Below, one piece after another: positions 32,917 through 44,961 of a stretch of DNA of 64,000 nt; positions within the stretch are counted from its first letter, which is position 1, and each line of letters starts with the position of its first letter. The position numbers and the translations under genes were made by a program. The stretch spans positions 26,244,001 through 26,308,000 of the forward strand of contig JAKSXM010000137.1 in NCBI GenBank assembly GCA_022575985.1, given 5' to 3'. The notes below the pieces were generated by a model. That model did not search any database. It saw only the letters and a list, made by a program, of their open reading frames with translations, and had not been told where the DNA came from. This DNA is from Anagrus nilaparvatae (taxonomy: Eukaryota; Arthropoda; Insecta; Hymenoptera; Mymaridae).

Positions 32917-34620
32917 CTCATTAACGCCGGGGCGGAGAGTTTTGGAAATGAGCAAAAATAAGTATAATCCCTTATAGATAAGTGGCTAAAAAGTTCATCT
33001 TTATCGTAAATTTCATGCTCTTTCAGAATCTGACATTAGTTTTCACCTACAACCATTAAAAATACCCTAAAAACGAGGGATGAAACGGGAAGGTCAGGCA
33101 TTATTAGGAAACGTTTGAAAAAATCAATGAAAAAAGTATCCAATTTTATTGAAAAATGTTTGAAAATAATATTTTTTATGTAAATTTAAGTAAACTTCGT
33201 GTACATGCATTGAGGTCTCATACATTTTGGCCCTATTTACAACCCTTAAAAGGTTGATAGGGGTGGTACTCCAGTCAAAATACGGGTTTGGTTGAAGTCG
33301 AAAGTCGGAGTCATTTGGTAGAGAAATTGGGGCTTCACCCGTATATTTGCAAAAACTACCCCCAAAAGGAGTTTTTTTACAAATTCGCATTTTGAGCACT
33401 CAGATTTGCGCCATACGGGGTTTTTAGGTCCCTGATCAATAATTTCGAGTTCTTTTTCATAAATAATTAAAATTTCACCCCTAATTTGGATAAAATTAGC
33501 CCCGAAAAGGGGGTGTTTTTGCTATTTTCGTACTTTAAGCATCCAGTATATGCCCATATAGGTTTTTTGGGTCACTAATCAAGAATTTCGACTCCTTTTT
33601 CATATATAATTAAAATTTCACCATTAAAATAGCTAGAACTACCCATAAAAGGGTTGTTTTTGCTATTTTTGCACTTTGAGCGTCCAGGGTATACCCATAT
33701 TAGGGGTGTTTTTAACTATTTTAAGGGTGAAATATTGATTATTTATGAAAAAGAAGTCTAAATTCTTGATAAGTGGCCCAAAAAACGTATAAGAACGTAC
33801 TTTGGATGCTCAAATTGCAAAAATAGCAAAAATACCCCTTTTAGGGGTAGTTCTAGCTATTTTAAGGGTGAAATTTTAATTATATATGAAAAAGGAGTTC
33901 AAATTATTGATTAGCGACCCAAACAACCTATATGGGCATATACTGGATGCTAAAAGTACGAAAATAGCAAAATCACCCCCTTTTCGGGGGTAGTTTTATC
34001 CAATTTAGGGGTGTTTTAATTATTTATGAAAAAAAAACTCGAAATTATTGATCAGCGACCCAAAAAACCCGTATGGTGCAAATCTGAGTGAGCAAAATGC
34101 GAATATGTAAAAAACTCCTTTTTGGGTGTAGTTTTTGTAAATTTCAGGGTGAAGCCCCAATTTCTCTGCCAAATTACTCCGATTTTCGTGTTCAGAGACC
34201 CAAAAAACATATAGTAGAGCAAATATGGTTTTCGCCAGTGATAACACAACCAAACCCGTATTTTGTCTGGAGTACCACCCCTATCAACCTTTTAAGGGTT
34301 GTAAATAGTGCCAAAATGTATGAGACCTCAATGTATACGAAGTTTACTTAAATTTACATAAAAAATATTATTTTCAAACATTTTTCAATAAAATTGGATA
34401 CTTTTTTCATTGATTATTCCAAAAATTTCCTAATAATGTCTGACCTACCCCTTTCACCCCCGTATTTAGGGTATTTTTAAGGGTTGTAGGTGAAAACTAA
34501 TGTCAGATTCTGATAGAGCATGAAATTTTACTTCAAAGATGAACTTTTTAGCCACTTATCTATAAGGGAGTATGCTTATTTTTGCTCATTTCCAAAACTC
34601 TCCGCCCCGGCGTTAATGAG
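32917..34620. mobile_element. 1704-bp fold-back (piggyBac-type) element with TTAA target duplication
   Basis: Both ends are flanked by TTAA (32913-32916 and 34621-34624). The element starts CTCATTAACGCCGGGGCGG and ends with its exact reverse complement. At least the outer 46 bases match perfectly, and similarity continues with modest divergence to the centre near 33768, so the whole element is one long inverted repeat. Each arm contains further ~145-bp direct repeats, for example 'aatttcgagttctttttcat' at 33442 and a close match at 33587. Short frames inside are mirror images across the arms and not genes. TTAA duplication is characteristic of piggyBac; no transposase is present, so it is non-autonomous. 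It sits about 80 bases upstream of the candidate exon at 32755-32838 in minus-strand terms. Confidence 0.85.
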
Positions 34621-34771
34621 TTAATAAATTAATCTTCGAAATTAATAAATGCAACAATAAAAAAGCATTGATGTCATTAAAAACAAAATATTTAGTAATA
34701 ATAAAATTGTTCAGTTTTACAAAGGGAATAAAACTAATACTAAGTTTTCGAATACTTAATAACCAAAATTT

Positions 34772-34840
34772 TTCATCAAGAATACAATTTTATTTATATA
34801 TATCGAAATTTAATAAGTAAATTATCATATATTGTAAGTT
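34772..34840 (-). repeat. repeated intron-like segment, unit 3 (partial)
   Basis: 'catcaagaatacaatttta' and 'aatttaataagtaaattatc' match units 1 and 2. Again it lies just downstream, in minus-strand reading, of an exon-like segment (34865-34911). Confidence 0.5.
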
Positions 34841-34864
34841 TTGCGTTTTTAAATACTTACTTAC

Positions 34865-34911
34865 CATTAATATATAATTTAAGTTTAAAGTCTAAATTAA
34901 AGTTATTGCAT
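34865..34911 (-). CDS. candidate duplicate of the minus-strand exon 2 start
   Basis: Minus strand: acceptor 'aaaattaaag', then 47 bases beginning ATGCAAT like the exon at 32542-32623, then a strong donor GTAAGTAAG. In the same phase it is open and reads CNNFNLDFKLKLYIN. The shared start and shared downstream intron-like segment suggest a diverged copy of the same exon unit; it could equally be a relic. Confidence 0.25.
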
Positions 34912-37900
34912 CTTTAATTTTAATAATAACGAGAACCCGTTGTTTCTATAAAAGCATAAATCAATTAGTTATATTTTTTCAAATAAAACACAGACCATTT
35001 ACATTTTTGTTTGCTCATGAATTTATAATATTAATAAGTTTTAAAAGAAAATATGGTCTTAAGAGAAAAGGAAGTACAAAAGAGAATTTAGAGAAATTTT
35101 TCTTTTGTGATTCTTTTAAAAAAATTTAGTATAAAGTATTTTCATAAATGGATTGCTGTAATCATTAAAAATAAAAACTCATTAGAAATTACATGGAAAT
35201 CAGTATTTTTACTGTCCAATAAAGGATAAATTAAATTTTCTATTGCATTGTTTCTCTCAAGTCTCTACTATATTTTCCAAATTTCTTAAAAAAAAAATCT
35301 CGAAAAAAAATTCGATTTTGATATTGGAAAATAAATATCAATTATTTTTATGTACTATAAATGGAAAAAATTGTATAAACTTTTATAAATATTAATTTTC
35401 TCGAAAGAGAAATGATTTTTGGTTATTACATAAGAAAATTTTACATCAACGTAATAAAAATTAGTATAAACATGGTTTTTTTCAAATTTTTGCCATACAA
35501 ATTTATTTCAGACTGAAAATTTATGTATCAAAGTTAAAATTATTTAAAAAAAATACAAAATATATGATTAAATGCATATTAGATCGCCTTCAGGTTTGGT
35601 AATGCAATAAAACCTGTGTACTATTGTCGGACTTAAATGTCCCATGTATTGTTTTATTTTCAATAAAGACTTTTTGAAACGAAAACAAAACGTAATAAAA
35701 AAGACAGATTATTTTTAAAGTACTTATATAAAAATTATGGAATAAAATCCATTATCAATTTTCAATAAACACAAAATCAAATAATACTTGCTGTATCCAG
35801 CAAAACTTGACTTTCATTTTTTTTGCCTAAACAGAAAAAAATACTTTACATTATTCAATAAAATAATACAGTATGCATAATAAGCAGATTCTTTGTAAAG
35901 CATAAAGAGTGATGAATTTTCGCTCCTGAATTTTTCTATCAATATAGTTTCAGAATGACTAATAAAATGTACACAAAATATGATCATGTAATATTTAATA
36001 TTTGGTCAACAAGATTTTGGAAATACAATCTTAGTAAAAATACATTAATTTAAATTCACCAAACCACAAAACTAATTACATACCTTAAATGCATTTATGG
36101 CATAGCAAAGGAATGGATGACTAAAGCTAATTCTCAAAGGCTTAATACATATAGATTTATGTCTAGATACATATAACTAATCACAGGTATATACTCAAAT
36201 AACTCTTCCTGATGATATGTAATAATTATACTAGAACCTATCAAAGATACATTAATTAACCTTGGATTTTCAACATCTGAGGTAAAATTATTTTTTAAAT
36301 AAAAAGAAAAATTTTTTAATGCAAATTTAATTTTTTTAAGAGACTGATATAAAAATTAATACATTTAATGACATAAATTCTTATTACTCTTAAACTTTGA
36401 ACTTGTCAATAAAAAAAGGAAGTAAATAAGTAGCATTTTATCGCTGTTTCGAGCAATAAAAACTGCTGTAAATTAAAATTATTTAATCCCATTAACAAAT
36501 TAAGTAAGTACCATCAGCTAATAAAAAAACTAGATTTAATTTTCACCTTGCTTTTAAAAGCTTTTTTTTCTTCTAATATCATTTTACAAGCTTAGATACA
36601 CTAATAGATAATAACAATAATAATAATAGCAGATTGAATTGAGTTTTGGTTAAAGTTTCTACGTGGCCATGGAATTTAAATGTATACAAAAGAGATTATT
36701 ATTATTAATAAGAGCTTTGTACGTGTAGAAGAAAAGGAATATAATGATAATTATAATGGTTTAAAGGCTGATAAGACGTGTTATAATATGAATAATTTTC
36801 AATATTAATGGGATTAAAGTGTACACAAAGTTATACTTCTTTATTAGATTATTTTATTATTCGAAAATAAAGTTATATATTGATTTATGGGGAAAATGTC
36901 AACAACGAAAATTCGTTTTTTTTTCGTTTCTCACTTAAAAAATTGACTTTAAGTTATTTTCATTCTTTTTTTCATTTTTATATAAAGTTTTACGTTATCT
37001 TCGAGAAAACATCAAAAGTCAATTTTTATTATTTTATATAATACACAAAAACTTTATTTTTTCTTCTGTTTTTTGACACTTTTAAAAGAGGATTCAAAAT
37101 TTTTATTTAATTTTAGTCTATTAAGGAATAACAGAACTTTTGGCTTAAGGCTAGTAAAAAAAAGAAATTTAGTTTTGCAAAGGAAGCTAGGATTTTTCAG
37201 CGCTTGGTACAAGCAAGATACAAAATTCAGTTTGTCTGGACTTATAAAATGGATGAAATTTAAGGTTGTAAAATTTAAAAGCACAAAATAATAAAAATAA
37301 TAATAAATCGATAAATAATTATTTTCTCCATTTTCTATTTTTGTTTATTTATTTAAATGGGTGTTGATATCTGTTTTGTTTGCCTATTTAAATAGATATA
37401 CATTCATAATAAATATTGACAAATCACCAAAGGGAATAATGTTTGATTCTCATTTCTATATAAACACAGCATATTCAAACAGTTCTAAAATTTTATTAAT
37501 ACTTACTGCAGTTGAATCAGTTAAAGTAAAATAAATTATTTCATAAAAGTTTCAAATATCTAAAACTCAAAACTAAATTGCGAAATTTATAAAAAGTAAT
37601 AGAGAAAATAGAGCTTTTAATTAGAGTAATTTGGAAAAACTGCATCTTTTTCTTTAAAGTTAGTATATATGGATTATAGCTATAACATATTTAGTTCATA
37701 TTCAAAATTTATATTTAATTTCGTAATATAATTTTTATGTACTTATTTTTAATTTTCGTTAGATAAAAGAATTGTATAATGAATTTTTAAATTGATAATT
37801 TATGACTAACTATCATTAGTAATTTTGAATATGAAATATTTTTTTTCAGTTCTATCATTTTAAAACTCATAAAATCAAATAAATCATTTGAAATTTTTAA

Positions 37901-40900
37901 TAATTTGACTTATTTCTTGTTCGTAAAGTGAAACCTAATAAAAGAATACTTCGACGGATTAAATTTGGTTCTTAAATAAATAAATAAATTATTTTTATAA
38001 GGTATCGTAAAATTAATTTAATTTAAAACTTTACTTTATTAATTTAATTTGAATAAATCTAAAATAACAATTACCAAAGGTTTATTCCATATTTTCAAAC
38101 AGTGTAAAATCAATAAAATATAAATTAAAATATCAAATATAAAAAACATTTTCTTTCATTGAAAAAATCAATATTCTAACATCATCATCATAACAGTCAA
38201 CACATTAATAATCCCTAAAGCAATATACTCTCACCACAAAGCAATTTAACGTTTCTCATATAAGAGGGAGATCCAGTATGTACATTATTTACTTAAATTT
38301 GACATTTAATTATTATTAAATTTTATGGATTTATCCATATATAAGTAGAGAGAGAAAGAAAATCTCATCAAAAGAGTGAACATTGAACTTTAATATTATA
38401 CAATTTTTTTTATTCTCGCTACTACTATCAGATATTATATATAAAAGGAAGAACTTATAGTTTCATTCAATATAGTAGCAGGGATTATCATGGAATAAAT
38501 GTCTTTTTAAGCTTTTTCTGCTATTTGGTATTTTTATTTTATTTTATGATATTTCATTATTAAATATTTTATACGCATCAAAAATATTTAATACTCTTTT
38601 TTGAATTTAATAAATTTAAAGATTTTTTTATGGGTTCTCGATTGCAATATTTTAATTTTTAGATTTCTGTAGGGTTGCATACCAATTTTCTTAAAATTTA
38701 ATTATTAGACTCTTAATTCCCAATAAACACAAACCTAAAAATAAATCACATTACATCATTAACCGATACTTTGTCATATATACCCTAAAGAACCCTATTA
38801 AATTTAATGAAGCGTAAAAGAAAAACCTTTAAAAAATATAAAAAATCAACATCGAAGAAAAAAAGGTTTCTCCTCTTTTTTTTTACCCTTTACTTATATA
38901 CTTTTATAAAGATATTACATTTACTTCAAGTAGCTTTACTAAAAATACTCACGTCATAGAAAATATTTTTTTTAGTAATATTACTTTTCCAAAAAAAAAA
39001 TCTTTACTTTTTTACTTTCAAAAAAAATATATTTAAGACGAAAGCTTGTCGATTATTATTATTATTATTATTTCTGTTACTTTTTACTCAAACGATATAA
39101 CTAAAAAGTTGGAAAAATTCTTATAAACTTTATCATAGCTATATAAAAAAAAAAGTTATATTTTGCTGAATTTTTATTTTTATTTTTGGCTCATTTTCTC
39201 TCTTTAGATACGCATTTAGCAAATTAAAAGATCGAAGATACCGAATTTCCTATTACTTTTAATGAAAATTGAATTTCCTAATCCACCATTTAAGCAAAAG
39301 ATATAAATTAAGCATGTTGCATGCACGATTCTCAAGAGATAGAATATGGTCAATGTTGTCTGTTAGTGTCATTAATCAAGTTTCTCTCAGAGCTATTTTC
39401 TTGACATGCTCATTTCTCTTATGTATATGTAAAATGTATCCAAACCTCAAGGTTTTACTAATCGTACAACTGACACGCGTTGTATTTACTGTCATCTTTC
39501 AGGAAATTTTACCTATGAGAATTTCAAAAAACGTAATCAAGATACTATAAAACTGCTCAAAAACTAATTAAATCCTCGTGGCAATAAATTAAAAGCTTTA
39601 AAAAAACTTTCTCTTACAATGAAAAGCTTTTATGTACAAAAATTTTAAGCCACAATGTTAACTTATCAAGTCACGATTTTAACATCGACAAGTCTGCCAA
39701 TAACTATTTTTACTACCACACTTTTGAAAATGACACTTGAGCAAAGTGCTTGCACGTGTTATAATAAACTTAAGCTCTCTTAAATAATACTTGAAAATAT
39801 TTTTAATCCTTTAAAATAATAATAATAATAAATGTTTTATTATCAATTTTTTTAAAAACTTTTTTAATATAAAAAAAATTTGTGATTCAGTATGTAAAAC
39901 GAACTTTTATACAGAAGATTTGAATTTATGAGGACATGCATTGGTAACCCTAGGCAATTATTCAGTTCTGCTATCTAAATTCTCTTGTACGTATAATTTT
40001 ATACATCTCCTCTGTACCTATAAAACTCCCTTTTTTTTAGCTTATAAAAAAATGGAATATTTTTACATTACGAACATTCCTTTAAAAAAAAAATAATAAT
40101 AATTGCCTTTTGGACGACACTTATTGCTGCAGGAAAAATCGTTTCTAACGCAACTTTGCAGTTATTTAGGCATGTGTTACGTTATTACGTTATTTAATAG
40201 TAATCAAAAAAACATGATGACACAGTGCGTGAAATTAAAAAAATGATGTATCCTTTTATTTTATTTTTTAGATTTTAGAAAATGAAGGGTTAAAATGGAG
40301 TTACTAGGTAGAAGAAAATTAAAAATAAACTACATAGAGATAGTTTAATTGTATGGCCCTTAATTTCCAAAATTATAGAACCAAAATTTTCTCCATAAGA
40401 GCCCATATATTTGGTGGCAACCTTTATAGGAATTTGGTAATCTTATTTTTTTTTCATTAGCCACTTTTTCATCCAAAAATCGATAATCCAAGCAAATTTA
40501 AAAATAACTGGCAGCAATTCCATCGGTATATCTGGAAAATGTTATAAATGGATACGTGAAAACATGGTAAAAATTGAAATAAAATTAAAATCAAATTATA
40601 TACGGAACCAAATTTTTAAATTCATCTAAACAGAACGAAAATTTTCCCACTATTTATGAATAGTATTTTGCATTTTATGGGGCTTGAAATTAAAAATTTA
40701 ATTAGAAGAAAACACAAGGCAAACAAGTAATTTTTAATTACCATTTACTGCTGAATGCCGAAGGAAAAATTGATCTAAAATGACTCAAAAGGTGCTGTTA
40801 TGAAATTAACGTAGAATAATTAGCCCAAATTATACTCAAGGTGAATATTAAATTATTCATAATTGAATGCTATGAAATAAGTCATTAATATGATAATTAA

Positions 40901-41100
40901 TTTAATAATTTTTCAAACTTTCAAATTGTATCTCGACATGAGTCAACTTTTTTTTCAATATAAAGTAACAATTTTTTTTTCATTTATTAACTTTTATAGT
41001 TTCCATATATTTAAAAAATTATTAAACTGTAACTCCAAAAAATTACCTTTAATTATTTAATTAACTTGTTTACATAGCTATAATTTTAAAATTAATATTT
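34912..41100. other. 6-kb AT-rich stretch without a firm gene
   Basis: Mostly AT-rich sequence. 35235-35460 is a partial copy of the repeat also found at 62935-63240. Two patches have higher complexity. 37073-37291 is open on both strands; its + frame is basic with RLVKKRNLVLQRKLGFFSAW. 39250-39560 holds a 93-codon frame that begins at a non-ATG codon. Neither resembles a known domain to me, and both may be fragments of older genes or repeats. An ATT microsatellite is at 39053-39072. Confidence 0.45.
35235..35460 (-). repeat. repeated segment, unit 4 (partial)
   Basis: 'tgtttctctcaagtctctac', 'aaatttcttaaaaaaa', 'gatattggaaaa' and 'tttctcgaaagagaaa' appear in the same order as at 62935-63160. 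This is the longest match between the 31-36 kb and 62-63.3 kb regions and supports a duplicated block. Confidence 0.55.
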
Positions 41101-41182
41101 TTTAATAAGAAATGTCTTATATTTTATCGCGGTGACAGTTGTAGTACTGAACTTTAGCTGGATGTACATCATCAGAAAAAAA

Positions 41183-42952
41183 ATGTTGGTACTTAAATTT
41201 TTAATTTGTAATATTTTTTCTAATCATTTTATTCAAGGAAGGGATTTAAGCTGGATTAAAATTCTGGTTAGGCACATTAAATTTGAAATAAATCCATACC
41301 AAATTGTTATTTTTGCTGATAAATCAACTTCTATCGAATCGATTCCCGAATATTTAGAGATTGAGTCAAAATTAACAAGCACTTTTCCAACAATTTTGAT
41401 CGACTTATCAGAAAATTGCCAGAGTAGTCAAAATAAAATTAGTCACATAACAGTGCATCAGAATCCGAGACCGTACTCCTTATTCATCATAATTGAAAAT
41501 GAAGTACAGGGATTCCCTTACCGAAAAGTTTTAAACGATGCAGTTAATTTAGCTGAAAGCCCACCAAAGCCGAGACCAAGATTATTAGCAGTTTTTTTGC
41601 AAGGTAACCAATCGCTCGACTCTTATTCTGCAAAGATTTTGAAGTTTGCATGGGAATTAAAGTACTTGGATTTCACTATTGTGTGTAAAAATTTAATTGA
41701 ACAAGCAAACATAATGCTCTACAATCCATTCAGCAAAATTATATCGAAAGAGTTGTTGAAATCGTCAACATTATTGTTTCCTGATAAGCTAAAAAACCTA
41801 CATGGACATAAAATTATTACTTCTGTTTACATAAGAGAACAATATACTTCAAAAAATAAAAATGCAACGAAACTGAAAATTAAAGGTGACAATTTTAAAA
41901 ATTATGAACTTATATTCAAAAGGAAGAATGCAACAAATCAAGAAAAAATTTTTCAAAATATTTCAATACAAATTTTGTATGATAGATTATTTGATGATTT
42001 GCAAAATAATCGATTAAATTTAGTTACAACGTACTTCTTTCTCGAGAGGTTGCGAAAAAATGAATTACTGACTGGAACTATTTTAAATAAATATGAAATT
42101 GTTTTTCTCGTACCCGTAAAAAAAGAATCCAACTCAAAATTACCGAATTTATTTTATCCATTATTGACGTTCTTAGCTGGTATATTATTTTTTCGATTAT
42201 TGGCTAAAGTTTTCAAATTTGACAAAGACTATTGGAATATTTCAAATTTATTTAAAATTATATTGAATCTTCCTTTTAAAAATTATCCAACATTTTTTTC
42301 GGAAAGATTGATGTATTTTTTTGTATTAATTTTATCCATTGGAATAACAACTGAATTATTTATTGTATCGAATGAAAATTTTTCATCTGAAAGAAGATCA
42401 TTGGACAGTTTCAAAAAAATAGTCGAAGATTCAATGCCAGTTTTTGCTGATACTAATTATTACATTCAGTTATTTAAAGAGAAAAGAGACGTTTTAAATT
42501 ATACAAAAAAAGATGCAATTTTAATAGGTATTGCAGAATTGTGTGTAAAAAAAACTTTGGAAAAAAATTCTTCAATATGCATGATGTACGAAAATAATGC
42601 TGAAAGATATATGAATTATCGTGATATTGATAATTCTAAAATTTTTGATCTGATTTATCCTAATATTTACAGTGACTTTGTCGCGATACCATATGAAAAC
42701 GCCTCACCATTCGTTGACAATTTTGAAAAAATTTTTAAATATTTAACTGAATCAGGAATCCCAAAATTTTTGGACAATCCAAAGAGCAAACCTAAGGTGA
42801 TAGAGACTGATGAATTGGAAGATGAAATGAAGGATCCATTCATTGTTTTTCGATTACTTTTTGTTTTTGTAACTGGTTCCTTCATTTCTACGATAGCTTT
42901 TGTGATCGAGTTGTCATTAAATAGTTCAAAAACAATTATGATCATTGTATAA
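41183..42952 (+). CDS. IR-g: divergent ionotropic receptor (589 aa, intact, single exon)
   Basis: The Met at 41183 (MLVLKFLICNIF) aligns with paralogue starts; an in-frame ATG at 41162 would add seven residues (MYIIRKK) and cannot be excluded. FLVPVKKESNSK precedes helix 1 (322-344). Trp pore segment YWNISNLFKIILN 350-362; helix 2 374-396 ending TTELFIVSNENF; helix 3 551-578. It differs from the rest of the array in a linked way: the EICF cysteine is Val (EIVF, 307) and the third S2 cysteine is Tyr (LIYP, 492), while Cys454 and Cys466 remain. A duplicate, IR-h, lies 9 kb downstream with the same upstream sequence. The large spacer to the first cluster suggests a separate sub-array. Confidence 0.86.
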   Translation: MLVLKFLICNIFSNHFIQGRDLSWIKILVRHIKFEINPYQIVIFADKSTSIESIPEYLEIESKLTSTFPTILIDLSENCQSSQNKISHITVHQNPRPYSLFIIIENEVQGFPYRKVLNDAVNLAESPPKPRPRLLAVFLQGNQSLDSYSAKILKFAWELKYLDFTIVCKNLIEQANIMLYNPFSKIISKELLKSSTLLFPDKLKNLHGHKIITSVYIREQYTSKNKNATKLKIKGDNFKNYELIFKRKNATNQEKIFQNISIQILYDRLFDDLQNNRLNLVTTYFFLERLRKNELLTGTILNKYEIVFLVPVKKESNSKLPNLFYPLLTFLAGILFFRLLAKVFKFDKDYWNISNLFKIILNLPFKNYPTFFSERLMYFFVLILSIGITTELFIVSNENFSSERRSLDSFKKIVEDSMPVFADTNYYIQLFKEKRDVLNYTKKDAILIGIAELCVKKTLEKNSSICMMYENNAERYMNYRDIDNSKIFDLIYPNIYSDFVAIPYENASPFVDNFEKIFKYLTESGIPKFLDNPKSKPKVIETDELEDEMKDPFIVFRLLFVFVTGSFISTIAFVIELSLNSSKTIMIIV

Positions 42953-43791
42953 TTGTTTAATTTGCATGTTACTCGTTGGAAACGGAAGTAATGTAGTAAC
43001 TCAATTACTGCTGAATTCCGAAGAAAAAATTTATCTAAAATGACTCGAAAAGTATTGTTATGAAAGTAATAATTACAAGAAGGATTTTTGTCAAATTAAT
43101 TAAATTTAAAATAAAATTAATTTTTGAGTAATTCTTAGTGAAACTTTACTAATGGAAAGGCAAAAGTCGGGGATTTGAAAAAAACTAATTGGGTTGGGTT
43201 TGGTATACGTTCATATGATACAATACCAAATTTTAAGGTTTTAGGTTCAAAGGGTACAAAATGACGGCTATTTTTCGGTCTTATATGGTTTTGAAAAAAA
43301 ATAATTTTTAAAAACGACAATTTTCGATTTCATTTTTTCTACTCTCTGAATAAAGCTGAAAAATGGTTTTTTTGACTATGTCTTATGTCAAATTTCCCGC
43401 TGAATCCAAATCTGCCACCAGTTTTTCAAAAAAACCTCAAGGAAAACCGGAAAATTAGAAAAACTAAGAAAACTCATTTTTTTTCAAACGCAGATTTTTC
43501 ATACAGTCGTAACTTTTTTTTTTCCTAACCGGTCTTAAAATTTTTGTTTTTGTATATACTTATTACTAAAAAAAAAATTTTAACGAGTATTTGCCTTTTA
43601 AGTACTTAAAAATCCATTCCAATATTTCCCATTTTCACGAAAGTTTTCATTTTCAATTTTCCGGATTTCCTTACCACCTAATGAAAATTTTGACCAAATT
43701 TTCGGATTCCTCGAGAAATTTTACTAAAGACCCCCTTTTTGGAAAAGTTTTGGATGTTTCCATAACGCTATAGAAATAAAAGAAATAGCAA

Positions 43792-44573
43792 AATACTGAA
43801 TAACTACAAAATACGGCAATGTTATAAAATAGGGTTTTTTCGTAATCTTTAATTCAAAGCTGCAACCTCGTCAGTTAACCAAAATACTTCCAATTGGTCT
43901 CATTTTTTTCGTATAAGTGTCACCTTTCGATTCTCGTACACCGCAATTTTTTTTAATTCATTCTCTCACGGCGATATTCAATAAACCAAACGCCTATTCT
44001 TACTCCAAAATGAACAATTTTTAAATTGCTGCCAAAATTCTAATTTTTGATAGAAATGGGTTCTGTAGGCCTTGAAAATTTTATACAAGCACTAAGTTTC
44101 CAAAAAATTTTTAGTCGTCTTTTTTTATTAAATAGTTTCTAAGATATCCCCTTATTAAAGATTAAAATTGACTTTTTTTCAAAAACCCTAAAAATGGAAC
44201 TCTGACTTTAAATAAACATATCTGCGAAACAAATAATTATAAAAAAACGAGTAAAAATTTTTTGGAAACTTAGTGCTTGTAGAAAATTTTCAAGGCCTAC
44301 AGAACCCATTTCTATCAAAAATTAGAATTTTGGCAGCAATTTAAAAATTGTTCATTTTGGAGTAAGAATAGGCGTTTGGTTTATTGACTATCGCCGTGAT
44401 AGAATGAATTAAAAAAAATTGCGGTGTACGAGAATCGAAAGGTGACACTTATACGAAAAAAATGAGACCAATTGGAAGTATTTTGGTTAACTGACGAGGT
44501 TGCAGCTTTGAATTAAAGATTACGAAAAAACCCTATTTTATAACATTGCCGTATTTTGTAGTTATTCAGTATT
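43792..44573. repeat. long palindrome 1 (arms about 320 bp)
   Basis: The sequence starting 'aatactgaataac' is mirrored at the end ('gttattcagtatt'), with long near-perfect arms, centre near 44182 and a ~140-base loop (about 44115-44255). Inside each arm 'ggtctcatttttttcgtata' and 'gtaggccttgaaaatttt' are landmarks. The same arms form the inner part of palindrome 2, but there the loop is in the opposite orientation. Non-coding. Confidence 0.8.
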
Positions 44574-44639
44574 CAAAAAAAACAAATATTCGGTTGAAAA
44601 TATCCAATTTCTTGGCTTAAAAAATTACCTCAATTATTA

Positions 44640-44957
44640 ATGGCTGAATTTGACAATTACAAAGGTCCATTTTTTTATAAAAAGTATTTCCCAATTATTC
44701 CCGTGGAAAGAACTTGGAAACATAATAATATTTTATGCAGTCACACGCAATTTCCAATAATGTTGTCATATGCTCTAACCATCCACAAGTCTCAAGGGCA
44801 GACGTTAGATAAAACTTTTTTACATATAGGAGACACGGAAAAACAATTGGGAATTACAAACGTCAGTTTGAGTCGAGTTAAATCAATTAATGATGTAATT
44901 TTAATAAAAGCTTACAACAAATATCGTTTTGACTCAATACGACTTAATACCAAATAA
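44640..44957 (+). pseudogene. fragment of a Pif1-type helicase (transposon-derived), copy 1
   Basis: Encodes the C-terminal end of a superfamily 1 helicase of the Pif1/RecD type: FPIMLSYALTIHKSQGQTLD (motif V region with the HKSQG signature), then ITNVSLSRVKS (motif VI, LSRV) near the end. In TEs such helicases power Helitron rolling-circle transposition. Only about 105 codons are present; Walker A and B are absent, so it cannot work alone. An inverted, longer copy lies at 47800-48231. Two amino-acid differences are evident in the shared part (YALT vs YPLT, DKTF vs DKIF). Confidence 0.7.
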
Positions 44958-44961
44958 AACT

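Noticed and set aside
33124..34351. Similar short frames on opposite strands (for example MLKMRICKK and MSKMRICKK starts)
   Set aside because: They are mirror images from the two arms of the fold-back element, with no independent coding evidence.
37054..37291. Frames open on both strands, + frame basic and protein-like
   Set aside because: Isolated, no recognised motif, no clear splice partner; mentioned only within the spacer description.
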